Below, piece after piece: positions 23,186-30,205 of a stretch of 31,516 nucleotides of DNA (position 1 is its first letter; each line of letters starts with the position of its first letter). The DNA lies in NCBI GenBank assembly GCA_905206455.1, contig CAJLHL010000013.1:1-31516 (forward strand), read 5' to 3'. The notes below the pieces were generated by a model. The model was not told the origin of the DNA and ran no database searches. It saw only the letters and a program-made list of their open reading frames with translations. A program made the position numbers and the translations under genes. Origin of the DNA: an uncultured Eubacteriales bacterium (lineage in GTDB: Bacteria; Bacillota; Clostridia; Peptostreptococcales; Anaerovoracaceae).

Positions 23186-23215
23186 ATTATACTAAAGATT
23201 TATGAGTATTGTCAA
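23186..23215 (-). promoter_or_regulatory. Promoter of the alaS T-box leader
   Basis: TTGACA (23215-23210), 18 bases, TATAAT (23191-23186) on the minus strand: both hexamers are perfect consensus. Confidence 0.85.
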
Positions 23216-23301
23216 TCATTCTGAAACTGAAATCCGCGGAACAAAAAGAATTCCGTGAAGAAAAATACCGGTATCGCTGTATTCAGGAAAAACGATTGGA
23301 A

Positions 23302-23317
23302 AGACGGGCTATCGTCT
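23302..23317 (-). terminator. Weak hairpin after the MBL-fold gene
   Basis: AGACG/CGTCT stem just past the stop, followed on the minus strand by TTCCAATCGTTTTT. A short stem, so only a possible terminator. Confidence 0.3.
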
Positions 23318-23323
23318 CGGATC

Positions 23324-24196
23324 TTACCAGCGAAGGATTTCTTTTTTTATCAGTTTAATCATAATCGAAGTATTGAGATCCATAGCCTCTTTCGGATAAG
23401 TCTTTACGAAACCGCCACAGCGGTATTTCAGCCGGAAACTTTCTGTGATATCCGGATCAGACACGCCTCTTTCCAAATGATCAGCAATAAATCTCACCGC
23501 TTCTTCCGTCTGCGGCCTGATATTCTCCATATAAAAAGCTGTCTGTCTTTCAGATAAAATCCCTTCATGAGGAAGCAGCAGCCGGTTTACGCTGAGCCTT
23601 TTTGCTTTATCAATAGAATCAAACGTCATCTGTACGCCGGTGAGAAACGCCGGGATAATTGTTTTTTCCGCGTCATACAGCCCCAAGGATTCGCAGGACA
23701 AAAGGAGACCCCGGTTCTCCTCGTAAAATGCGACAGAACATTTGGTATGTCCCGGAAGAGCCACCGTCCGAAAGCGCATCGATCCCGCTTCGATCACATC
23801 GCCGTCTTCCACCGCAATATCCGTTCGAAGTTTTTCTCCAAGGAATTCATAATCCTCTATTCCCCGTTCTCTCGCCACACTATTGTCTAATTGCTTCATG
23901 GACTGCCTGACCTTTTCTCTCGCAAGCGCGGCCGCCGCATACACGCCGGCTGTGACCTTTGCCTCCGGATAAGATACAAGAACATACGCGCTGCCCAAAG
24001 CGTGGTCGTAATGCGAATGTGTGAGAAAAATATAATTTAGCGGACGCCGTCCCAGATAGTTTTTCACTTTTTCCGCGAGAGCAAATCCGGTAAACCCGAA
24101 ACCCGAGTCATACAAAATCGCCGTCTCGGAATCATCGATCAAAAATGCGCTGTCGCCGGGCTGCACTCGCATGTCGATTATCTTGATGTCTTTCAT
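23324..24196 (-). CDS. MBL-fold metallo-hydrolase
   Basis: This 290-residue metallo-beta-lactamase-fold hydrolase has the motif THSHYDH at 59-65 (HxHxDH), giving most metal ligands, His150 in LPGHTKCS the next, and His210 in LLPHEGIL the last. The bridging Asp of the usual SGD motif is replaced by Glu169 in LLLSCESLG, so metal site geometry may differ. The C-terminal third (about 215-290) is helical and has no recognised domain. Start at ATG 24196 with GGGAGG upstream; an earlier in-frame start would lie inside the promoter region. Cytosolic, substrate unknown. It has its own promoter, 45 bases upstream, and is monocistronic. Confidence 0.88.
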   Translation of the reverse strand: MKDIKIIDMRVQPGDSAFLIDDSETAILYDSGFGFTGFALAEKVKNYLGRRPLNYIFLTHSHYDHALGSAYVLVSYPEAKVTAGVYAAAALAREKVRQSMKQLDNSVARERGIEDYEFLGEKLRTDIAVEDGDVIEAGSMRFRTVALPGHTKCSVAFYEENRGLLLSCESLGLYDAEKTIIPAFLTGVQMTFDSIDKAKRLSVNRLLLPHEGILSERQTAFYMENIRPQTEEAVRFIADHLERGVSDPDITESFRLKYRCGGFVKTYPKEAMDLNTSIMIKLIKKEILRW

Positions 24197-24233
24197 AATG
24201 AAACCTCCCGTATAACCGTCCCGCTTTATATTT

Positions 24234-24262
24234 ATTTTAGCACACAACTGTCAGCACATCAA
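24234..24262 (-). promoter_or_regulatory. Promoter of the MBL-fold gene
   Basis: TTGATG (24262-24257), 17 bases, TAAAAT (24239-24234) on the minus strand, with TG one base before the -10. Confidence 0.7.
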
Positions 24263-24333
24263 TTTTTTGTACCATGATTTTAGATCGGGAAAACGAAGCA
24301 CATTCTGAGACGAGCCGCCTTTTTCAGATATTA

Positions 24334-25731
24334 TCAGAGCTGAGGATCTTCAGAAATCCGCAGAAAATCTCTTCGGGAAAACACTTTCTTTCTTATTATA
24401 TAATACGCTGCCAGTACAGACGCTCCGGTGATCAGCCAGGAAATCGGATAGACGATCATCAGGATTCTGAAATCCGTAAATATTCTGCAGACGGTATAGA
24501 TCCAGACCAGACGAAAGAGACAGGTTCCAAATACGGTAAGCACAGCCGGCGTCATAGAATATCCTATGCCCCGCAGCGACGCCCCTCCGATCTCATAGGT
24601 GCTGGCGAGAGGGATGAACGACAGCACATAAAGCATACGAATCACCGCGAAGCCCGTCACATCCGGATCGGTAGTAAACAGCGATACAAAGAACCCTCTG
24701 CCCAAGAGGAAAATCAGACTCATTCCTCCTGTGATCAGTATACTGGATGCTATGCAGCACCGGTATACTTTGCGGCAGCGCTCATACTGAGCCGCGCCGA
24801 AATTCTGACTGGTAAAAGTCACAGCTGTCTGATTAAAGGCGCCGATAACGAAATAAGTAAAATATTCAAAGTTGAGCGCCACCGCCGACCCCGCTACCGC
24901 ATCGGAGCCGTAACCGTTGAGAGCCGTCTGAATACAGACGTTGGCTATCGAAAACACCATTCCCTGCAGTCCTGCCGGCATACCGATCCGCAGGGTCTTC
25001 TTCAGTTCGGTTTTCGATATTTTCAGTTTTCTGAAAGAGAGACGAATCGGACCGTTCTCCTTCATAAGAAAGTACCAGACCATAGATGCGCTGATGACAT
25101 TGGATATCACCGTAGCGATAGCCACACCGGCCACATCCAGATGAAATACGATGACGAGAAACAGGTTCAGTCCCGCATTGATCAGTCCGGATAAGATCAG
25201 ACAGTACAGCGGCCGCTTCGTATCTCCGACGCTTCGCAGGATCGCCGCACCGAAATTATAAATCATGATAAAAGGCATTCCCAGGGAAAAAATGCGGAGA
25301 TAAAGAACCGCATACTCCAGCACATCTTCCGGGGTATCCATCAGAATTAGCACCGGACGCGCGATAACGACGCCCAGCACGAGCAGAATCATTCCGCTGA
25401 TCGCCGCTACTACCATGGAAGTATGAACCGCATCCTTTATTTTCTCTTTTTCCCGTCCTCCGATATAATTGGCGATGACTACATTAGTACCCACGGAAAT
25501 GCCGATAAACAGGTTGATAATCAGATTGATAATCGGACCGTTGCAGCCTACCGCAGCCTGAGCCTGGCTGTTGGCAAAATGTCCTACCACCGCTACATCT
25601 ACGGAATTAAACAGCTGCTGCAGAATACTGCTGAGCGCCAGAGGAACGGCAAACAGAAAAATTTTATTCAGCAGACTTCCGCTGAGCATATCGATCCGTT
25701 CTGTCGTCTGCCTCATTTCGTTCTTTTTCAT
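24334..25731 (-). CDS. MATE family efflux transporter
   Basis: This 465-residue, 12-helix MATE protein has MLSGSLLNKIFLFAVPLALSSILQQLFNSVDVAVVGHFA at the start, SVGTNVVIANYIGG after TM2, AAILRSVGDTKRPLY between TM4 and TM5, and FTSQNFGAAQYERCRK in the second half. These place it in the large clostridial NorM/DinF-like group. Inner-membrane cation-coupled exporter; substrate unknown. GAGGAG lies upstream of the ATG. It is separated by about 150 bases from the DMT transporter gene upstream and has its own extended -10 site, so is probably a separate unit. Confidence 0.93.
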   Translation of the reverse strand: MKKNEMRQTTERIDMLSGSLLNKIFLFAVPLALSSILQQLFNSVDVAVVGHFANSQAQAAVGCNGPIINLIINLFIGISVGTNVVIANYIGGREKEKIKDAVHTSMVVAAISGMILLVLGVVIARPVLILMDTPEDVLEYAVLYLRIFSLGMPFIMIYNFGAAILRSVGDTKRPLYCLILSGLINAGLNLFLVIVFHLDVAGVAIATVISNVISASMVWYFLMKENGPIRLSFRKLKISKTELKKTLRIGMPAGLQGMVFSIANVCIQTALNGYGSDAVAGSAVALNFEYFTYFVIGAFNQTAVTFTSQNFGAAQYERCRKVYRCCIASSILITGGMSLIFLLGRGFFVSLFTTDPDVTGFAVIRMLYVLSFIPLASTYEIGGASLRGIGYSMTPAVLTVFGTCLFRLVWIYTVCRIFTDFRILMIVYPISWLITGASVLAAYYIIRKKVFSRRDFLRISEDPQL

Positions 25732-25764
25732 ATCATAATCTCCTCTCTGTCGAACAATGCTTTT

Positions 25765-25773
25765 ATTGTAACA
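25765..25773 (-). promoter_or_regulatory. Extended -10 promoter of the second MATE gene
   Basis: The minus strand reads TGTTACAAT (TGn + TACAAT) about 35 bases before the ATG. No clear -35. Confidence 0.5.
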
Positions 25774-25825
25774 TGTCCACTGCGGCTCAGTCTTCGTCTT
25801 TTTTCAAAATGACCCGACTGCCGCC

Positions 25826-25851
25826 GGGAGACAGACCGCTGTCCGTCTCCC
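25826..25851. repeat. Inverted repeat between the DMT and MATE genes
   Basis: GGGAGAC-A-GAC / GTC-C-GTCTCCC, a 10-bp stem with one mismatch and a 4-base loop. No T-run follows on the minus strand, so termination of the DMT transcript is uncertain. Confidence 0.4.
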
Positions 25852-25885
25852 AAAATCAGAGAGTTCACAGATCCGGAATTCGGAG

Positions 25886-26773
25886 CTATCGCGTTCCTTT
25901 TCTTCCGCCGCAAAGGTTGATCACAGAGCCGGCAAGAATCAGAACGACGCCCAGGATGATATTCCACGTGATCTGCTCTTTCAGAATGACGGCGGCCAGA
26001 AGAACGGCGATCACCGGTTTGATAAAAAATGCGATGGAAGCATTGGAAGGCCCCGCCTGTTCAATCGCTTTCATGTAAGAGAAGTAACCGATGCCCGTGA
26101 CGATAATGCCGGCATAAAGAACTACCGGAAGCGTTGCCGTACTGATGCCTTCCACCACCGGTTCGCCCCGGACGAGAAGAAAGACCAGTTCTGCGGCTGA
26201 AGCGATCAGAAAGCTGAAGCTGTTCTGCACCATGCCGCCCAGACGCTCTACCCGCAGCTTTCCCAGCGTAGTGTAAAGAGAAAAAGTCACCGCGGAAACG
26301 GCGGAAAAAATCAGCCCTTTCGCGGTATTGCCCTCCGCCATATTCGCCGGATTAGCCACAAAGATCAATCCCGCGATACTGACCAGAAGCACGAGAGCTT
26401 TTCTCTTCGTAAAAGCCTCGTGGATGATGAAATAAGCGAAGATCATCGTAAACACCGGATTTGCGGAGATGATGACCGCCGCTGTATTCGCATTGGAATT
26501 CATAACGCCCAGCTGAAAACAGGTCATGCTGAGACAGACACCGATCAGCCCCAGAGCCGCAAGATAGAGCATGTCACCTTTTGTGATTCTGATCTTCCGC
26601 TTCCTGATATCATGCAGCGCGAAAGGCAGGAGAAACAATCCTCCGATAAAAAACCTCAGAAATGTCATCTGAAGCGCTGTAAAATCTTCAGCTCCAAATT
26701 TCAGTGCGATCTCCATCGTCCCGAAACATACAGCCGTAATGATGATAAATAAAACACTCTTATTACTGCTCAT
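25886..26773 (-). CDS. EamA/DMT superfamily transporter
   Basis: This 295-residue, ten-helix drug/metabolite transporter is built of two EamA repeats. The first ends around residue 145; the second starts with the LIFSAVSAVTFSLYTTLGK stretch. AALGLIGVCLSMTCFQLGVMNSNANTAAVIISANPVFTMIFA is the typical end of repeat one and EQAGPSNASIAFFIKPVIAVLLA that of repeat two. Inner-membrane exporter of unknown metabolites or amino acids. Start at ATG 26773, directly at the first helix with AGGAGG about 12 bases upstream; a longer frame would add 29 residues without family similarity. Transcribed divergently from the LysR gene, which may control it. Confidence 0.9.
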   Translation of the reverse strand: MSSNKSVLFIIITAVCFGTMEIALKFGAEDFTALQMTFLRFFIGGLFLLPFALHDIRKRKIRITKGDMLYLAALGLIGVCLSMTCFQLGVMNSNANTAAVIISANPVFTMIFAYFIIHEAFTKRKALVLLVSIAGLIFVANPANMAEGNTAKGLIFSAVSAVTFSLYTTLGKLRVERLGGMVQNSFSFLIASAAELVFLLVRGEPVVEGISTATLPVVLYAGIIVTGIGYFSYMKAIEQAGPSNASIAFFIKPVIAVLLAAVILKEQITWNIILGVVLILAGSVINLCGGRKGTR

Positions 26774-27105
26774 AATCTGCCGCCCTCCTGCGCTCGATTT
26801 TAAGACATCCGGCGCAGACAAGAAGCAAAAAGCCGTTTCCTGCGCTGTATCAAAGTCCATTCTGTATTGTATTTTTTCATTTAAGTATTATAATCACCCT
26901 TCAGGAATATGTAAAATATATATTAGTTATATTTACTATATCAAAAACATATGATATTTTGTAAATGATGAATACTAATTGCATGAAAGCTGATAAAAGT
27001 AATGTAACTATGTCCGCTGATGATTAATTACTTTGTCATCCGAAAACTCAAGAAGTTCCCCAGATGACAAACACGCCTTTTCTTTCACCCTTCAGGAGGT
27101 TTCCC
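26774..27105. other. Divergent promoter region, DMT transporter / LysR regulator
   Basis: This AT-rich stretch contains no gene. It holds a near-consensus minus-strand promoter (26887-26915), a 13-bp direct repeat TCACCCTTCAGGA (26894-26906 and 27085-27097), and AT-rich dyads such as ATATC...GATAT near 26938-26955 that could serve the LysR protein. A + strand promoter for the regulator is not obvious. Confidence 0.55.
26887..26915 (-). promoter_or_regulatory. Promoter of the DMT transporter gene
   Basis: TTTACA (26915-26910), 17 bases, TATAAT (26892-26887) on the minus strand. The leader is about 110 bases. Confidence 0.65.
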
Positions 27106-28011
27106 ATGTCAGTCAGTTACGATTATTACCGCATCTTCTACTATGTGGCCAAATACGGAAGTTTCACCCGTGCCGCATCGATCCTGATGAATAGCCAGCC
27201 GAATATTACGCGAACCATCGCAAATTTGGAGAAAGAACTGGACTGCCGCCTTTTTCTGCGCACCAACCGCGGCGTCACACTGACTCCGGAAGGGAAAAAA
27301 CTGTTCGCGCATGTGGAAATCGCTCATGAGCAGCTGCAGAATGGAGAACTTGAACTTGCCAGTGAAAAAAATCTTCAGACCGGAAGTATTTCCATCGGCG
27401 TCAGTGAAACGGCCCTTCAGGCAGTCCTGCTGCCCGTGCTGCAGCGATTCCGCCGGCGCTATCCCGGCGTCCGCTTCCGCATCACCAACCATTCCACCGC
27501 ACAGGCGGTCACATCTCTGAAATCCGGTCTCGTCGAACTCGCTCTCGTCTCTTCGCCCACCGGAGCGACAAAACCGCTGAAGGAATTTCGCCTGACGGAA
27601 TTTCGGGATGTGCTGATCGCCGGCCCCCATTTCCGCAGGCTGACCGCCGGTCCGCAAAGCCTGAAAGATCTCGCCGCATTTCCGCTGATCTGTCTCGGTC
27701 CTCAGACGAAGACCTATCACCTTCTAAACGATTTCTTTACCGCTCACGGCCAGAGTCTGCAGCCGGACATCATCGCTTCCACCACGGAGCAGATTCTTCC
27801 CATGGTAAAAAATGATCTGGGACTGGGATTTCTGCCGGAAAAATTCGCGGATGAAGCGATAAAAAAAGGAGAAGTTTTCTCCATCGATCTCAAAGAAAAA
27901 CTTCCCCTGCGTCATATCTGTCTGATTCGCGATAAAAGCCGTTCCATCGGTATCGCCGCGCGGGAACTCGAAAAAATGTGCCTGCAGTTCAGAGAAGAAA
28001 TACAGGAGTGA
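27106..28011 (+). CDS. LysR-family transcriptional regulator
   Basis: This 301-residue LysR-type regulator has the N-terminal winged helix (MSVSYDYYRIFYYVAKYGSFTRAASILMNSQPNITRTIANLEKELDCRLFLRTNRGVTLTPEGK, residues 1-63), a linker helix and a two-lobed effector domain from about residue 90. SISIGVSET begins the first lobe and VKNDLGLGFLPE the late part. Start at ATG 27106 with AGGAGG 6 bases upstream, overriding an ATG 14 codons earlier. Divergent orientation to the EamA transporter suggests it regulates that gene, as LysR proteins commonly do; effector unknown. It converges with the GNAT gene, with 14 bases between the two stops. Confidence 0.92.
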   Translation: MSVSYDYYRIFYYVAKYGSFTRAASILMNSQPNITRTIANLEKELDCRLFLRTNRGVTLTPEGKKLFAHVEIAHEQLQNGELELASEKNLQTGSISIGVSETALQAVLLPVLQRFRRRYPGVRFRITNHSTAQAVTSLKSGLVELALVSSPTGATKPLKEFRLTEFRDVLIAGPHFRRLTAGPQSLKDLAAFPLICLGPQTKTYHLLNDFFTAHGQSLQPDIIASTTEQILPMVKNDLGLGFLPEKFADEAIKKGEVFSIDLKEKLPLRHICLIRDKSRSIGIAARELEKMCLQFREEIQE

Positions 28012-28025
28012 TTCGATCTGCTCCC

Positions 28026-28547
28026 TCAGCGACTCATCACCACATCCCGCAGATACCGGTCGAATTTCCGGTAGGTCTCTTCCGGCAATTCCCGGGGCCA
28101 GGACATCACTACAAAGCTGTGCTCTTCCAACTCCTTCCGGTAGCGGGGAGGAATATGAGTATAAGGATTCACTTTGTATCCCGCCGCCTCGTAAAACGCT
28201 TTTCTGCTGACGGAGATCTCATCCACCGGCGGATCGATCTCGAGAATGACAGTCTTTTTCGCTTCTCTGAGAAGTTCCAGCGTCCGCTGTCCGTATCCCC
28301 GGTTTCGCAGCTGCGGCCGGGTGCAGAAATGTTCTATGTATATAAAGTCTTCTGTTTCCCAACAGAGGATCATCCCTACCCAGGTTTCCTCATCGTAAAT
28401 CAGGTGAAAACGATATTCCTCATGTCCCATGATTTCGATCTGGGATTCCGGCTCCCTCTGTTCAAAGACCGGGAAACTGATTTCATACAGTTCCATAGCT
28501 CTTTGATACAGGTCGCTGCCGCCCTCCGTCAATCTTCTGAATTCCAT
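28026..28547 (-). CDS. GNAT family N-acetyltransferase
   Basis: This 173-residue single-domain acetyltransferase has acetyl-CoA binding motif A as IEHFCTRPQLRNRGYGQRTLELL (the RNRGYG loop, R/QxxGxG), preceded by the beta4 strand WVGMILCWETEDFIYIEHF. The later AFYEAAGYKVNPYTHIPPRYRK segment is the usual motif B region. Length and order are complete. AAAGGAG precedes the ATG. It acetylates a small molecule or protein amine in the cytosol; the acceptor cannot be told. It is 65 bases downstream of the rhodanese gene in the same direction and may be the last gene of that unit. Confidence 0.88.
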   Translation of the reverse strand: MEFRRLTEGGSDLYQRAMELYEISFPVFEQREPESQIEIMGHEEYRFHLIYDEETWVGMILCWETEDFIYIEHFCTRPQLRNRGYGQRTLELLREAKKTVILEIDPPVDEISVSRKAFYEAAGYKVNPYTHIPPRYRKELEEHSFVVMSWPRELPEETYRKFDRYLRDVVMSR

Positions 28548-28612
28548 TTTTACTCCTTTTGATTTTGTTACTTCTAAGATGTTACTTCAGATATTGCTGC
28601 GCTGTTCCAGAC

Positions 28613-29065
28613 TCATTCTGTTTCATACGGCCAGTCCCGGATACCTCCGAACTCGTACACCTGTGTATAGCCCAGTCCGGCCAGTCTGGCGGAAGCTGTG
28701 CGGCTGCGATTTCCGCTGCGGCAGTATACCAGAACTGTCGTATCTTTTGTGGGAATCACCTGCGCTGCGCGCGTCTCATCGATAGAGTTCACCGGCAGCA
28801 GCACCGCCCCGGGTATATGGCCGCTGTCATATTCGTCCTGCTCCCGCACATCCAGAATCACAGCGTCGGTATTTTCGTCCATGACAGACTTCGCTTCCTC
28901 TGCGCTGATCCGGTGATATCCGTCCTCGACGGAAGACATCGCTGTATTCTGCCCGCCGCTTTCATCCTCCTGTTCCGGCTCTGCGCCGCATCCTGCGGCG
29001 AATATCACAAAAAACATTCCCATCAGTAAAATCAGCGCCGTCTTTTTCGATAATTTCTCTTTCAT
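28613..29065 (-). CDS. Rhodanese-domain lipoprotein
   Basis: This 150-residue exported protein has a basic start (MKEKLSKK), a hydrophobic stretch and a lipobox-like VIFAAGC with Cys26 as the lipidated residue. A Glu/Ser/Gly-rich linker to about 50 leads to one rhodanese domain (51-150). The active loop CRSGNRS begins at Cys115, and ILDVREQDEYDSGHIPGAVLLP is the usual CH2A-like region. It is expected on the outer face of the cytoplasmic membrane as a sulfur-carrying or thiosulfate:acceptor sulfurtransferase-like protein; acceptor unknown. Its ATG lies 5 bases after the zinc dehydrogenase stop and its ribosome binding site (GGAAGGA) is inside that gene, so translation is coupled. Confidence 0.9.
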   Translation of the reverse strand: MKEKLSKKTALILLMGMFFVIFAAGCGAEPEQEDESGGQNTAMSSVEDGYHRISAEEAKSVMDENTDAVILDVREQDEYDSGHIPGAVLLPVNSIDETRAAQVIPTKDTTVLVYCRSGNRSRTASARLAGLGYTQVYEFGGIRDWPYETE

Positions 29066-29070
29066 TCGGT

Positions 29071-30111
29071 CTATCCTTCCGTCTTCAAAGCGATCTTCAT
29101 CACACCGTCTCTGTGGCTTTCAAAAAGATCGTAGGCCTTTTCGATTTCGCGCAGAGGATAGGTATGGGTGATCAGCGGCACGGTATCGATTTTCCCTTCC
29201 CGGATCAGTTCCAATATCTCCGCACAGCTGCAGCCGTCCACACCTCCGGTTTTAAAGGTCAGATTTTTGCCGTACATGTCGGGAAGAGGCAGGATCTGAG
29301 GACCGTCGTACAGCGCCACCACGGTAACCACGGCATTGGGCCGGGCACATTCCCAGGCCATGCGGAAAGTCTCTTCGCTCCCCGCTACCTCCAGCACCGC
29401 GTCCGCTCCTCCGTACCGGCTGTATTTTCTCACGGTTTCCGCCGCCTGCTGCGGATCCGTCACCAGAACTTCGGGATAATGTTTTTTCACAAACTCCCGC
29501 CGCTGCTCTTCCCTCTCGCAGACGATAATATGTCTCGGATTCTTCAGCCGGACGCACTGCAGTGTACAGATACCCGCAGGACCTGCGCCGATGATCAGTA
29601 CGGTATCTCCCTCCTTTACTTCCGCAATCTGCGCCGCCCAATAGCCGGTAGCCAGCACATCTCCCACGAGAAGCGCCTGCAGATCTGTGACCCCGTCAGG
29701 AATTTTATCGAGACACCTGTCCGCATAAGGAACACGAACGTACTCGGCCTGCCCTCCGTCGATGCGGCATCCCAGCGCCCAGCCCCCCTGAGGATCGGTG
29801 CAGTTGTTCACCCAGCCGTTCTGACAGAAAAAGCACTCCCCGCAGAAGGTTTCCACGTTCACCGCAACCCGGTCTCCCGGCTTCAGATCTGTGACTTCTG
29901 CACCTACAGATTCCACTACGCCAACCATCTCATGTCCCACAGTGATTCCCGGTACCGCCCGGGGTACGGAGCCGTGCCTGATATGCAGGTCACTGGTGCA
30001 GATACTGCTCAGCGTAACTCTGACCACAGCGTCCCGCTCTCCCTGTAAAACCGGCTTCGGTTTTTGTGTCAGCTGAAATTTTCCTTTTTCTATGTATGTG
30101 TATGCGAGCAT
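29071..30111 (-). CDS. Zinc-dependent alcohol dehydrogenase (MDR family)
   Basis: This 346-residue medium-chain dehydrogenase has catalytic zinc ligands Cys38 and His60-Glu61 (GITVGHEMVG), with Asp151 in GDVLATGYWAA as the likely third. The structural zinc loop is complete with Cys90, Cys93, Cys96 and Cys104 (CGECFFCQNGWVNNC). The nucleotide fold carries VLIIGAGPAGICTLQCV (171-187). It belongs with threonine/sorbitol/alcohol dehydrogenase-like proteins; substrate undetermined. Start at ATG 30111, with GAGGAG upstream; a longer frame with 29 extra residues lacks a site. Cytosolic, NAD(P)-dependent. Coupled to the downstream rhodanese lipoprotein gene. Confidence 0.93.
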   Translation of the reverse strand: MLAYTYIEKGKFQLTQKPKPVLQGERDAVVRVTLSSICTSDLHIRHGSVPRAVPGITVGHEMVGVVESVGAEVTDLKPGDRVAVNVETFCGECFFCQNGWVNNCTDPQGGWALGCRIDGGQAEYVRVPYADRCLDKIPDGVTDLQALLVGDVLATGYWAAQIAEVKEGDTVLIIGAGPAGICTLQCVRLKNPRHIIVCEREEQRREFVKKHYPEVLVTDPQQAAETVRKYSRYGGADAVLEVAGSEETFRMAWECARPNAVVTVVALYDGPQILPLPDMYGKNLTFKTGGVDGCSCAEILELIREGKIDTVPLITHTYPLREIEKAYDLFESHRDGVMKIALKTEG

Positions 30112-30205
30112 CAGTATTCTCTCCTCTATACGTACAGTTTGCGATAAAGGGCAGTCTCCGACAAAAAGAGAAACGTAATCCATTCTCTCCCGTTCCATCG
30201 GATCG

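Noticed and set aside
24274..25194. A 306-codon open frame antisense to the second MATE gene
   Set aside because: Low-complexity hydrophilic translation and full overlap with a confident membrane protein gene.
29113..30048. A 311-codon open frame antisense to the zinc dehydrogenase
   Set aside because: No family features; the opposite strand encodes all catalytic and structural zinc ligands.
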